From G963708235 sp963708235 (lineage in GTDB: Bacteria; Actinomycetota; Acidimicrobiia; Spongiisociales; UBA5794), in contig OY970200.1 of the NCBI GenBank assembly GCA_963708235.1, positions 3,534,001 through 3,598,000 on the forward strand: 64,000 nucleotides of DNA, in the 5' to 3' direction. The notes under the pieces are model-generated. The model saw only the letters and a list, made by a program, of their open reading frames with translations. It was not told where the DNA came from and did not search any database. Positions 23,212-32,445 of the stretch are shown here, one piece after another. The first letter of the stretch is position 1. Each line of letters starts with the position of its first letter. A program made the translations under genes and the position numbers.

Positions 23212-25247
23212 TCAGAGCGCAACCGAGGTGTCGCGGCCGAGGTCGGCGAACAAGGTGAACTCGGGAAGGAAGGTCATGTCGACCTTCCCGATGGCCCCCT
23301 GGCGATGTTTGGCCACATGGACCTCGGCAAGTCCCTTCGTCTCGGTGGCTTCCGGGTGGTAGTACTCGTGGCGGTAGATGAACACCACCACATCGGAGTC
23401 CTGCTCGATGGCCCCGCTGTTGTGGACGCAGATGTCGCCGGCGATGAAGTTGTGATGGGGCAGGACTTCGGCGTCGAATGTCTCCTCCCAGCCATGCCCC
23501 TCGATGGAGACGATCTCGTCCCAGCACAGGGCCTCATCGGTCAGAACCGGTCGCCATGGCTCGGCACCGATCGGGCGGTCGGCCACCGCAACACCTCCGG
23601 CGTCGGACACCAAACCGTCGCCGTATGCGGTGCCGTCGGCGAGCCGGTCACCGTACCCCATCCGAATCCGCGATCCTCCCGGCAACCCGGATGCGGCGGG
23701 GGGCGCCCCGACCCCGGCAGTCACAGATCCGTGGTCGGGTGCAGCAGCATGCGCATCCGAGCCTGCCGTCGTATCGACCGCGTCGGCCAGGCCCTGGTCG
23801 TCGGCGACCGCGATCTGCACTCCGGGTGCGAGATCGCCGACCTGGCGCCATCCCTCGGTGGTGAGCAGCGGATGGTTGGCCGTGGCGCGGACAACTCGCC
23901 CGGAGCGGGTCGCCACCCGATAGATTTCTTTGACCCCGGTCGACCAGGCGTCCTTCATCAACGAGGGCACCAGACGACCCTCCGGGTCGACGCTCCACAC
24001 CGGGACGTTCCGCAGCCCCTGACGGGCGATGTCCCCGATCGAGGTGGCCCCGTCGATGTCGGAACGACGGATCGGGGTATCGGCGGTGAGACATTCCCTG
24101 AGGTCGCCGAGACGGGGCCGCTTGTCCTCACGGCTCTCCAGGGAGCGGTTGAGCTGGGAAACAGCGATCACCGGGACGTGGAGTTCGCGGGCCAGGTTCT
24201 TCAGGTTGCGGCTGATCGTGGCGATCTCCTGCTGGCGGTTCTCCTGGCTTCCCGGTGAGCTCATCAGCTGGAGGTAGTCGACGATGACCAGCTCCAGACC
24301 GGGTCGACGCTTGAGCCGCCGGCACTTGGCGCGGATCTCGGTGACGGTCAGTCCCGGTGAGTCGTCGACGTAGACCGGCTTCTTGTAGAACACCGACGCC
24401 GCATTGGAGAGCCGGGTGAAGTCGGCCTCGGTGAGTCGACCGGTGCGGAGACGCTGGGAGTCGATTCGGCCCTGGGAACACAGGAGGCGGCTGACCACCT
24501 CTTCACGGCTCATCTCCAGCGAGAAGATGGCGACGGGGAGGCCGGCCACGGCGACGTTCTTGGCGATCGACAGTGCCAGCGCCGTCTTTCCCATTCCGGG
24601 GCGCGCCGCAACGATGAGCAGGTTGGTGGGATGGAGCCCGGCGAGCATCCGGTCCAGGTCACGGAAGCCGGTGGGAACCCCGGTGACCTCGCTCCCCCGC
24701 TGGCTGAGCCTTCGGCCTTCTCGATGGCCGGGAACAGCAGCGGATCGATCAGCGCCAGCCCATCGCCGATACGCCGGTCGGAGACCCCGAAGACGGTCTG
24801 CTCGGCGGTGTCGAGGACATCGGTGATGTGGCGGTCGACCGATGTGGCCAGGTTGCCGATCTCACCTCCCGCCTTGAGCAGGCGACGACGAAGGGCATGC
24901 TCCTCCACGATGGCGGCGTAGTGGTCGATGTTGGAGGCGGTGGGGACCGCATCGGAGAGGGCGGTGACGAAGCCGATCCCGCCGACCCGCTCCAGTGCTC
25001 CGGAGCGCCGCAACGCCTCGGTCACGGTGACGACATCCACCGGCTCGTTCCCATCGAACAGTTCGGCGACGGCAGCGAAGACCGCCTGATGCGCCGGCTT
25101 GTAGAAATCTTCGGCCTGGAGCCGCTCCAGAGCGACATCGGTCGCCTCGGCCGAGATCATGATCGCTCCGAGTACCGATTCCTCGGCTTCGATGCTGTGC
25201 GGGGCCACCCGCACCCCTCGTGTGTCAGACCCTGCCACCGTTGTCAC
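23212..25247 (-). CDS. dnaB: Replicative DNA helicase DnaB with mini-intein (one-base frameshift)
   Basis: The GTG start at 25247 is preceded by AGGAGG. The N-terminal domain reads APHSIEAEESVLGAIM and onward. The frame breaks at 24694-24698, where a G5 run (minus strand) needs a sixth G: after EGSASGG the other frame continues at once as SEVTGVPTGFRDLDRML, then Walker A ARPGMGKTA, Walker B ELVIVDYLQLM and the arginine-finger region. The coding part for RE and SG of DLRE/SGAIEQD is interrupted by an intein (23419-24093). DnaB is the hexameric replicative helicase and essential, so the frameshift is more likely a sequence error than a real loss. It is last in the rpsF-ssb-rpsR-rplI-dnaB order. 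Confidence 0.93.
23419..24093 (-). other. DnaB mini-intein, 225 residues
   Basis: The insert starts with Cys (CLTADTPI, block A), has a block B with ATANHPLLTTEGW, and ends with block F EVLPHHNFIAGDI and the terminal His-Asn, followed by Ser of the extein (SGAIEQD). These are the residues needed for protein splicing. No LAGLIDADG endonuclease motif is visible; the linker (about intein residues 98-180) is Gly/Ala/Asp-rich and looks like the scar of a lost endonuclease. The insertion lies between DLRE and SGAIEQD, close to a known DnaB intein site. Confidence 0.92.
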
Positions 25248-25684
25248 GTGTCCTCCTGGCTCCCGCCATACCTGTCTCACCGACCCGATCCACGATCGGC
25301 CGTTGCGTCCCTGCCGTCCGCTTCGCCGGCGTCGCCGGCACCGTTCCTGGGACGTTCTGCGTAGCCACCGGTGGACGCCGCACCGGCCTCCGGATCTCGT
25401 TATATCAATCGGGACCGACATTTCTCATCGAGATCGCCACGTCCGAGCGGGCGGGTGTGCCCCCACGCATCTCCGCCAGACCCGACCGCCAGACCCGCCC
25501 AATGGCCCCGACCGACGGCCCCGACCGACGGCCCCGATCACATGGAACCGACCATCCTTCCGAGAACCCGGGGACACCACATCCCACGGCTGGAGCAAGC
25601 GGAGTGTACGAGCCGCTCCGGTTGAGACGAAGCGGAGAAGGCCCCCTGGGCGGTGGCCGCGAAGAAAATACCTCCGGAAGCAGC
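25248..25684. other. 437-nt gap between dnaB and rplI
   Basis: On the minus strand this lies upstream of dnaB and downstream of the rplI terminator. It holds short imperfect repeats of GACCG / CGACGGCCCCGAC (25500-25540) and no gene. A dnaB promoter is expected but no clear hexamer pair stands out. Confidence 0.4.
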
Positions 25685-25715
25685 ACCGCCCTCCCGAATC
25701 AGCCGGGAGGGCGGT
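25685..25715 (-). terminator. Terminator of the rpsF-ssb-rpsR-rplI operon
   Basis: ACCGCCCTCCCG and its complement form a 12-bp stem with a 7-nt loop, 24 nt after the rplI stop. It separates the ribosomal operon from dnaB. Confidence 0.8.
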
Positions 25716-25739
25716 GAATTCGACGTGTGTTGCGGCGAA

Positions 25740-26189
25740 TCAGGCCGGAATGACATCCAGCATGAGTTGGAACTCGACCTCGGCGTGCGGCTTGACCGTC
25801 ACCTCGTGGAGTCCGATCTCCTTGATCGGCTGGGCCAGCGAGACGATCTTGCGATCGAGCTCGATACCGGTGAACTTCCGGATCGCCTCAGCGACATCGG
25901 CCTCGCCGATCGAGCCGAACAGCCGGCCTTCGTCGCCGGCGCGTGCCGCCACGACCACCCGGGTCCCGACCAGGCTCTGTGCCAGCTGCTCCGCAGCGGC
26001 CTTGACCTTGCGCACGCTCTCGAGATGCGCAAGACGCATCCCCTCCGCCTTGGCGATGGCGCCACGGGTGGCCACCATTGCCTTGCGCTGCGGGACGAGG
26101 TAGTTGCGGGCGTACCCGTCGGCCACCTCGACCACTTCGCCCCGATCACCGAGGCTGTCGACCTTTTCGAGAAGGATCAGCTTGGTCAT
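25740..26189 (-). CDS. rplI: 50S ribosomal protein bL9
   Basis: 149 residues, the usual length. The N-terminal domain has LILLEKVDSLGDRGEVVEVADGYARNYLVPQRKA, the family signature that binds 23S rRNA, joined by a long helix to the C-terminal domain. The start overlaps the rpsR stop by 4 nt (ATGA), so translation is coupled. Confidence 0.97.
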   Translation of the reverse strand: MTKLILLEKVDSLGDRGEVVEVADGYARNYLVPQRKAMVATRGAIAKAEGMRLAHLESVRKVKAAAEQLAQSLVGTRVVVAARAGDEGRLFGSIGEADVAEAIRKFTGIELDRKIVSLAQPIKEIGLHEVTVKPHAEVEFQLMLDVIPA

Positions 26190-26458
26190 GAGCGGATCTG
26201 GGCGTAGGGCAGAAGGGCCATCTCGCGGGCGTTCTTGATGGCCCCGGACACCTTCCGCTGGTGGATGCCGCAGTTGCCGGTGACCCGGCGGGCGCGGATC
26301 TTGCCGCGATCAGACATGAACTTGCGAAGCATCGCAACGTCCTTGTAGTTGATCGGTGCGGCGCCTTCCTTGCAGAACTGGCACACCTTCTTGCGGCGGC
26401 CCCGCTCTGCGGTCGCCGGACGGCGACGCTTGGTATTTCTTCGACTGGTGGGTGGCAT
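26186..26458 (-). CDS. rpsR: 30S ribosomal protein bS18
   Basis: 90 residues. The core INYKDVAMLRKFMSDRGKIR and TGNCGIHQRKV is typical. It contains CQFC near residues 26-29, and with a later Cys (GNCG) could form a zinc-binding C+ variant, an inference from Cys spacing. Zn-dependent isoforms of S18 are known in actinobacteria. The start ATG follows an AGGAGC-type site after the ssb gene. Confidence 0.96.
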   Translation of the reverse strand: MPPTSRRNTKRRRPATAERGRRKKVCQFCKEGAAPINYKDVAMLRKFMSDRGKIRARRVTGNCGIHQRKVSGAIKNAREMALLPYAQIRS

Positions 26459-26494
26459 GAATGCTCCTGATAAATCTGTGGACTGAGAGGTGGG

Positions 26495-26959
26495 CTAGAA
26501 GGGGGCCTCGTCGGGCCCGTAGTCGGGTGGGGTGACGGGAGCCGCAGGCGGGGTCGACCCGCCGGACGACGAACCTCCACCCCAGTCGCCTCCACCACCA
26601 CCGGAGCGTGGGGTCTTGGTGACGGTGGCGGTCGCCCACCGCAGCGAGGGCCCGATCTCTTCGATCCGGATCTCGACCACGGAACGCTTGTCACCGTCGG
26701 GGGTCTCCCACGAGCGCTGCTCGAGCTTCCCGGTCACGATCACCCGGGTTCCCTTGGTCAACGACTCGGCGACGGTCTCGGCCATCTCCCGCCAGCAGGT
26801 CCCGCTGAAGAAGCTGGTCTCTTCCTGCCACTCCTGGTTGCGGTCCTGATAGCGGCGGCCCACGGCGAGCCGCACCTTGGCCATGGCCACACCGGACTGG
26901 GTGAACCGCAGCTCGGGGTCATCCACCAGGTTTCCAACAAGGGTCACACTGTTACTCAT
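26495..26959 (-). CDS. ssb: Single-stranded DNA-binding protein
   Basis: 154 residues. The OB fold spans about 1-108 (NSVTLVGNLVDDPELRFTQSG, FFSGTCWREMAETVAESL). A Gly/Ser/Pro-rich linker follows, then the acidic tip PDYGPDEAPF that in SSB proteins recruits DNA-repair and replication partners. Its place between rpsF and rpsR is the classic bacterial order. Preceded by GAGGGATCGAG. Confidence 0.96.
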   Translation of the reverse strand: MSNSVTLVGNLVDDPELRFTQSGVAMAKVRLAVGRRYQDRNQEWQEETSFFSGTCWREMAETVAESLTKGTRVIVTGKLEQRSWETPDGDKRSVVEIRIEEIGPSLRWATATVTKTPRSGGGGGDWGGGSSSGGSTPPAAPVTPPDYGPDEAPF

Positions 26960-27013
26960 CTCGATCCCTCTGTCGACGTGTGGTCATCGTCTCGCACGGG
27001 TGTGACAAGAACA

Positions 27014-27301
27014 TCAGTTCTCGTCGCGGCGGAGAATCTTGTGACGGATCACGGCATCGGACAGACCGAGGGCCCGATCGAGGCGGTCGACGAGCTCGTA
27101 GTCGGCCTCGAAGGCCACCACGGAGTAGAAACCCTCCGTCAGGTGGTTGATCTCGTAGGCGAAACGGCGCTTGCCCCAGAAGTCGGTGGATGTCACCGAA
27201 CCCGACTCGGCGATGGCTCGTTCCAGCTCGCCGATCTGTGTCTGGACATCGCTGTCGGCCATCTCGGGCCGATGGATGATCATCAATTCATACGGACGCA
27301 A
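27014..27301 (-). CDS. rpsF: 30S ribosomal protein bS6
   Basis: 95 residues, starting at a TTG codon (27301) because AGGAGGTG lies 5 nt upstream and the family begins RPYELMIIHRP. A longer open frame reading from 27883 overlaps panB and is not real. Other signatures are VTSTDFWGKRRFAYEINHLTEGFYSV. It is the first gene of the ribosomal/ssb operon. Confidence 0.95.
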   Translation of the reverse strand: MRPYELMIIHRPEMADSDVQTQIGELERAIAESGSVTSTDFWGKRRFAYEINHLTEGFYSVVAFEADYELVDRLDRALGLSDAVIRHKILRRDEN

Positions 27302-27473
27302 ATGGTCACCTCCTGTGGACATTCGCACACGGCGAAAGGCCCGCGGCATCTCCGCGGGCAGGGGTATGAGATCCCATTGTACCGCGGTGGCCGGGGGCCG
27401 CGTTCCTCCGGCCCCTGGATCGGGACCTCGGGACGATCCCCGGGGACGGGCGGGCGCCCCGACCCTGCGGGTA

Positions 27474-28400
27474 CTACCGCTCCATGGCCTCGTCGGCGCG
27501 GAGATGGTCGGCGCCCAGGTCGTCGGCGGCCAGGTCGTACGCATTGCGATTGAGGTCGCGGAAGATCGCCGCCGATTCGGCAGGCATGTGATAGGTCTCG
27601 GCCTCGGAGGGGAACGCCCCCGAGTCGATGTCGGCAAAGAACGCCTCCAGCGCAGCCACGGCGGCATCGGCCAGCTCTGCGTACTTGCGGACGAACTTTG
27701 CGGTGTGACCGTCGTGCAGCCCGAGCACATCGTGGAACACCAGCACCTGCCCGTCGCAGTGCGGTCCGGCGCCGATACCGATGGTCGGAACCGGGATCTC
27801 GCGGGTGATGATCTCGGCGACGACATCGGGTACCCCTTCGAGCACGATCCCGAACACGCCGGCGTCGGCGAGCGCCAACGCATCCGAGACCATCTCGTGG
27901 GCGAGGGCGGCCTCTCTGCCCTGGACGCGGTATCCGCCCATGGCGTGGACCGATTGCGGGGTGAGCCCGAGGTGGCCCATCACCGGAATCTCGGCGTCGA
28001 GGATGGCGCGCACCATCGGGATTCGCTTGCGACCGCCTTCCACCTTCACCGCTTCGGCGTTGCCCTCCTGCACCAGACGCCCGGCGTTGTGTACCGCCTC
28101 GGCGGGAGAGGTGTGATAGCTGAGCCAGGGCATGTCGGCGACGATCAACGCCGATGGGGTGGCGCGGGCCACGGCGGCGGAATGGTGGACGATCTCGTCG
28201 ACGGTGACCCCGAGGGTGTCGTCGCGCCCCAGCACGACATTGCCCACGGAGTCGCCGACGAGGATGATGTCGGCGCCGGCGCGATCGGCGATTCGGGCGG
28301 TCGGTGCGTCGTAGGCGGTGACCATCCGGATCCGTCCGCCGGTCTCCGGGTTCGATGCCTTGCGAGCCAGGATCTTCGGTGCCGTGACCTTGGCGACCAT
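27474..28400 (-). CDS. panB: 3-methyl-2-oxobutanoate hydroxymethyltransferase
   Basis: 308 residues from the ATG at 28400, preceded by AGAGAGGAAG. It makes ketopantoate from 2-oxoisovalerate and methylene-tetrahydrofolate, the first step of pantothenate and coenzyme A synthesis. Signatures: MVTAYDAPTARIADRAGADIILVGDS (metal-binding Asp), MGHLGLTPQSVHAMGGY, VFGIVLEGVP (catalytic Glu) and IGIGAGPHCDGQVLV. The C-terminus has an additional acidic tail (DLAADDLGADHL). No panC or panD lies next to it. Confidence 0.95.
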   Translation of the reverse strand: MVAKVTAPKILARKASNPETGGRIRMVTAYDAPTARIADRAGADIILVGDSVGNVVLGRDDTLGVTVDEIVHHSAAVARATPSALIVADMPWLSYHTSPAEAVHNAGRLVQEGNAEAVKVEGGRKRIPMVRAILDAEIPVMGHLGLTPQSVHAMGGYRVQGREAALAHEMVSDALALADAGVFGIVLEGVPDVVAEIITREIPVPTIGIGAGPHCDGQVLVFHDVLGLHDGHTAKFVRKYAELADAAVAALEAFFADIDSGAFPSEAETYHMPAESAAIFRDLNRNAYDLAADDLGADHLRADEAMER

Positions 28401-28636
28401 GTTTGCTTCCTCTCTCCCCACCACACGGGTTGGGGGACGGAGCGACCTTTCGTTCCACGGGCTCTTCGGCCTCGGATGCCTGCGGAGAGGTCGCCCGTGC
28501 CGGCCCACGTATGAGGATACCTCGTGCGGCAGGCTGGCACCCGGAGCCGCCGATGATGCGCCGTGCAAGCCGCGACACCGACGAAACGACGTGGCTGCGA
28601 GAAGGGTGACGTCGCCGGGGCTGCCGATCCGCTCCG

Positions 28637-29335
28637 TTACTCCTCGATGGCGACGAAGAGCCGATCGGCGACGAACTGGCCGATGCCGACCGCCTCGTAG
28701 CCGTCGACCGACACGGTGAACGCCCCGTGGGGCGAGGTGGCGATCAGCGTCACGGCGCGGAGCGGCCGGAGACCGGCTCGATCGAGGAAATCCATCGTGT
28801 CGGGTTCCAGCTCGAGCTCCTCCGAGATCCGCTCCAGCGGGGCGACCTCGCCCTCCGCCATCTCTGCGATCGGCTTCATCCGGGGCGGTTTGTATCCCGA
28901 TCCCGGAATGGGGTTGCCGTGAGGGCACGTCTTCGGGTCATCGAGGACCTCCCACATGGCTGCCTCGACATCACCGGAGATCATGTGCTCCCACACCTCC
29001 GCCTCGGCGTGGACCTTGACCCATGGCAACTTGAGCACCTCGGAGAGGAACCGCTCGGCCAGGCGGTGCCGGCGAACCACCACTTCGGCGAGATAGCGGC
29101 CCTCGGCGGTCAACCTGACGTGACCGTTGACCTCGACCAGCCCCTCTTCGGCCATCCGGTGCACCATCTCGGAGACGCTGGCGCGGGTCACACCCAGCCA
29201 GTCGGCGATGCGCGCCTGGATGGTGTCGATGCCCTCTTCCTCGAGTTCGTAGATGGCTTCGACGTACTCCCGAAAGGTGGCGCGGTATGGCTGGTCGGCG
29301 GCGTGGCCGGCGGGAGCCGGAGGGATCGCGTTCAC
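28637..29335 (-). CDS. DtxR/MntR-family metal-dependent regulator
   Basis: 232 residues from a GTG at 29335 (GGAG 7 nt upstream). The N-terminus holds a winged HTH (EYVEAIYELEEEGIDTIQARIADWLGVTRASVSEMVHRM), then the dimerisation/metal-binding domain (RRHRLAERFLSEVLKLPW, EAEVWEHMISGDVEAAM, with CPHGNPIP) and a C-terminal SH3-like FeoA domain. In this family Fe(II) or Mn(II) activates DNA binding to shut off metal uptake. It lies just downstream of a Fe/Mn-type ABC ATPase on the same strand, which fits metal control. Confidence 0.92.
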   Translation of the reverse strand: MNAIPPAPAGHAADQPYRATFREYVEAIYELEEEGIDTIQARIADWLGVTRASVSEMVHRMAEEGLVEVNGHVRLTAEGRYLAEVVVRRHRLAERFLSEVLKLPWVKVHAEAEVWEHMISGDVEAAMWEVLDDPKTCPHGNPIPGSGYKPPRMKPIAEMAEGEVAPLERISEELELEPDTMDFLDRAGLRPLRAVTLIATSPHGAFTVSVDGYEAVGIGQFVADRLFVAIEE

Positions 29336-29442
29336 GGTCGCACTCCAATCGATGTTCGGTGCGGCTGACCAATCGTACCAAGACGCCCGGCGCTCAGCGC
29401 AGGCGGGTCGACGGGATCGGGTGCGGTGGGGAAAGGCCGGGT

Positions 29443-30525
29443 TCAGACGGTGGCGCCGACGGGCTCGACCCGGGCGGAGATCGCCGCATCGGCCGGATCG
29501 ACGGCGAACGCAACGGCGCGAGGGCCGGCGTAGGCCACGGTCACCGGATCGCCGGGAAGAAAGCGCGGAGCCGCCATTGCCCTCACCAGGACGTCGCCCC
29601 ACGGGAGCGAGGCCCGGTAGGCGGTGTCGTGGCCATAGAACTCGACGTTGGTCACCGCCCCGTCGCCTCCGGCGCTCAGCACCAGACTCTCGGGACGCAC
29701 CAGCACCCGGCACGACCCGTTGGCGTCGTCGACGAGCGGGACCAAACCGAACGGTGTGGTGGCCACCAGTCCGTCGGCCTCGGCAGGAATCAGGTTGGCC
29801 TCACCGACGAACCCGGCGACCCATTCGGAGACCGGCCGGTCGTAGAGCACCGACGGGCTGTCCTGCTGGACGATGATGCCGTTCTGCATCACGGCGACCT
29901 CGTCACCGAGGACGAACGCTTCCTCCTGGTCGTGGGTGACGAACACGGTGGTGATGCCGAGTTCGCGCAGCAGACGGTGCACCTCGGACCTGACCCGGAT
30001 CCGAAGATCGGCGTCGAGATTCGAGAACGGCTCGTCGAGCAGGATCACCGAGGGGCGTGGCGCCACGGTCCTGGCGATGGCCACCCGCTGCTGCTGTCCA
30101 CCGGAGAGGGTGTGCGGCATCCGGTGACCGAGCCCTTCGAGTCCGACCATCTCCAGCGTCTCCTCCACCCGACCGCCGCGACGGTCGCTGCGGGGAAGCC
30201 CGAAGGCAACGTTCTCGGAGACGGTGAGATGAGGGAACAGCGCCCAGTCCTGGAACACCATCCCGACACGGCGCTTCTCGGGAGCGACGAAGACCCCCGG
30301 GGCGATCAGCGTGCGATCGGCGAGGGTGACAGTCCCGGCATCGGGAACTTCGAACCCGGCCAGGATCCGCAGCAGCGTGGTCTTGCCACAGCCGCTCGGG
30401 CCGAGCACCGCCAGCGTCGAACCAGGGGCGACATCGAGATCGGCGTCGATGAGCACAGCGGTGTCACCGAAGCGCTTGAAGACGCCACGGACCGAAAGAC
30501 CCTCGGGCTGAAGGGAGATGTTCAC
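29443..30525 (-). CDS. ABC-transporter ATPase of the Fe(3+)/spermidine class
   Basis: 360 residues. Walker A GPSGCGKTT (42-50), Q-loop Q91, signature LSGGQ (139-143), Walker B ILLDEP (160-165) and switch His197 are all intact. A C-terminal TOBE-type domain (about 280-350) matches the FbpC/PotA group that energises import of ferric iron, spermidine or sulfate. No permease or binding protein lies next to it, so it is an orphan here. The DtxR regulator downstream suggests a metal. Confidence 0.85.
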   Translation of the reverse strand: MNISLQPEGLSVRGVFKRFGDTAVLIDADLDVAPGSTLAVLGPSGCGKTTLLRILAGFEVPDAGTVTLADRTLIAPGVFVAPEKRRVGMVFQDWALFPHLTVSENVAFGLPRSDRRGGRVEETLEMVGLEGLGHRMPHTLSGGQQQRVAIARTVAPRPSVILLDEPFSNLDADLRIRVRSEVHRLLRELGITTVFVTHDQEEAFVLGDEVAVMQNGIIVQQDSPSVLYDRPVSEWVAGFVGEANLIPAEADGLVATTPFGLVPLVDDANGSCRVLVRPESLVLSAGGDGAVTNVEFYGHDTAYRASLPWGDVLVRAMAAPRFLPGDPVTVAYAGPRAVAFAVDPADAAISARVEPVGATV

Positions 30526-30623
30526 AACTCCGTCAGTCTACGTCAGGAGTGCCATATAGCCGAACCCGCGAAATCGCGATCTGACGTCCGGGACGTATCC
30601 CCGCCCGGCGTCCTGTTCCACCG

Positions 30624-31301
30624 TCACCGGGAGTGGCGGTCGCCGATCTCGGCCAGACCGGTCTCGAAGGCAAGGATCACGAGCTGGGTGCGGTCGCGGA
30701 CCCCGAGCTTGATCATCGCCCGGCTCACATGGGTCTTGGCGGTGAGCGGGCTGATGAACAACGCCTCGGCGATCTCCTCGTTGCTCAGACCGCCGGCAGC
30801 GGCCCGCACCACCTCACGCTCGCGGGTGGTGAGGACATCGAGACGCTCGGGAGCGATCGGTGCCGGTCCTCGCCGTCGCACCAGCTCGTCGATGACCCGG
30901 CCGGTCACCGCCGGGGCGATCAGGCTGTGCCCGGCCACCACGCTGCGGATGGCGGAATGGAGTTCCTCGGCGTCGATGTCCTTGAGCAGGAACCCGGCCG
31001 CCCCCGCCCCGAGCGCCCCCAGCACGTACTCGTCCACCTCGAAGGTGGTGAGGGCGATCACCCGGACCTCGGAGAGGTCTGGGTCGGCGGTGATCTGCCG
31101 AGTTGCCTCGACCCCGTCCATCACCGGCATCCGGATGTCCATCAACACCACGTCGGGGTGGAGCGAGCGCACCAGGGCGACCCCGTCGCGCCCGTTGGCC
31201 GCCTCACCCACCACCTCCAGATCGTCGGCGAGCCCGACGAGGACACCGAACCCGGTGCGGACCGCCACCTGGTCGTCGACGAGGACGATCCGGGTCTTCA
31301 T
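30624..31301 (-). CDS. NarL/LuxR-type response regulator
   Basis: 225 residues. The receiver domain has VLVDDQ at the N-terminus, phospho-acceptor Asp55 (DVVLMDIRMPV), Thr and Lys (ALTTFE, FLLKDID). The C-terminal LuxR HTH is LTTREREVV with LFISPLTAKTHVSRAM. Its ATG overlaps the stop of the sensor kinase by 4 nt, so the pair is co-translated. It probably controls the ABC exporter encoded just upstream in the same operon. Confidence 0.93.
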   Translation of the reverse strand: MKTRIVLVDDQVAVRTGFGVLVGLADDLEVVGEAANGRDGVALVRSLHPDVVLMDIRMPVMDGVEATRQITADPDLSEVRVIALTTFEVDEYVLGALGAGAAGFLLKDIDAEELHSAIRSVVAGHSLIAPAVTGRVIDELVRRRGPAPIAPERLDVLTTREREVVRAAAGGLSNEEIAEALFISPLTAKTHVSRAMIKLGVRDRTQLVILAFETGLAEIGDRHSR

Positions 31302-32441
31302 CGCAGCTCCGGCGTCAGCGGGATGATGGCCAGCACCTGGAACCCGCCCTCGGGGCGATACCCGTGCGTCAGCGAACCGTCGACGGAACGCACCCGCTCC
31401 CCCATCCCGATCAACCCGTAGCCCGGCGATGTGCGGGTGGTCGGGTCGGGAACACCGGTTCCGTCGTCGACGACCTCGACGGTGAGCTGGTCGTCGGTTG
31501 CCCGCATCGCCACCCGGACGTGCCGGGCGTCGCTGTGGCGGAGCACATTGGTGAGCGCCTCCTGGATGATCCGGTAGCCGGCCAGCTCGACGGCCCCTGA
31601 CATGGTCACCCCGTTGCGTTGATCGGTGAGTTCGACGTGGACGCCGCCGGTGCGGACGGTGTGGAGCAGACCCTCGACGTCGTCGAGACGGGGCGCCGGC
31701 ATGGTCCCGGAGTCCTGGCGCAGCACCGCCACGGTGGCGCCGAGCTCCTGGAGCGCCGCCCGGCTCGACGCCCGCGCCTGGAGCAGCGAGGTCCGTGCCA
31801 GTTCCGGGTCGCGGTCGAAGGCGGCTACGGCGGCGGCCATCTGGACGTTCACCGCCGCCATCGTGTGCGCCACCACATCGTGGAAGCTCGCTCGCCATCC
31901 GGGTGCGCTCGGTCTCGACCCGTCGCTCGGCTTCCCGTTCGCGGTCCGTCTCGGCGAGGGCGATGAGCTCGCGTCGCATCCGCGCCGCCTCCCCCAGCGC
32001 CAGCGGAACCAGTGGCCAGATCATCTCCAGCACCGGCGATCCGCCGCGGGCGCCGATCGGGTCGTCGCTGGTGTAGCCGAGAATCCCGGACCAGGCGGCG
32101 GCCACGATCCCGACCACGACCGTGGTCCGGCGGTCCCCCTGGACGGCGATGGTGTAGAGCCCGACCATCACCGGAAGGTTGAGCAGCTCGCCGTGGTGGC
32201 CGAGGACGTAGAGGACGGACAACGCCGCACCGCAGACCAGGGTCACGAGGTAGGGCCAGCGGCGGCGCCACAGCAGCGAGACCACCGAGGCGATCACCAG
32301 CAGGTAGGTCCAGACATCCGCCTGCCGGGTGCCGGGGGCGTTCCACCAGGCATCCATGAAGGTGGGGACGGCGACCACGACGACGACGGCAATGTCGACC
32401 ACACGTGGCGACGGGACGCCGAGCCTGCTGACGCGCCTCAT
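31298..32441 (-). CDS. Sensor histidine kinase of the HisKA_3 type (frameshifted)
   Basis: The N-terminal part (from 32441) has four to five membrane helices and a helical linker (ERRVETERTRMASE). At about 31882-31887 the frame breaks: GAG CTT C CAC GAT contains one extra base, after which the other frame continues as HDVVAHTMAAVNVQM, the H-box, then the ATPase domain (EALTNVLRH N-box, VEVVDDGTG, GYGLIGMGERV). Without the extra base the reading is ELHDVVAH. So the phospho-His codon directly follows the break. Either a pseudogene or an indel in the assembly. Downstream partner is the response regulator. Confidence 0.88.
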
Positions 32442-32445
32442 GGCT

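Noticed and set aside
24694..24698. Programmed ribosomal frameshift in dnaB
   Set aside because: A G5 run alone is not a convincing slippery site, and no stimulatory hairpin or nearby stop arrangement is obvious; a read error is the simpler account.
24510..25421. DnaB N-terminal frame as a separate short gene starting at 25421
   Set aside because: The reading before the GTG at 25247 is Arg-rich without a site, and the text after 24694 continues in the other frame as normal DnaB.
27014..27883. 289-codon frame as one gene
   Set aside because: Only its last 95 codons are bS6; the rest is antisense-frame noise over panB.
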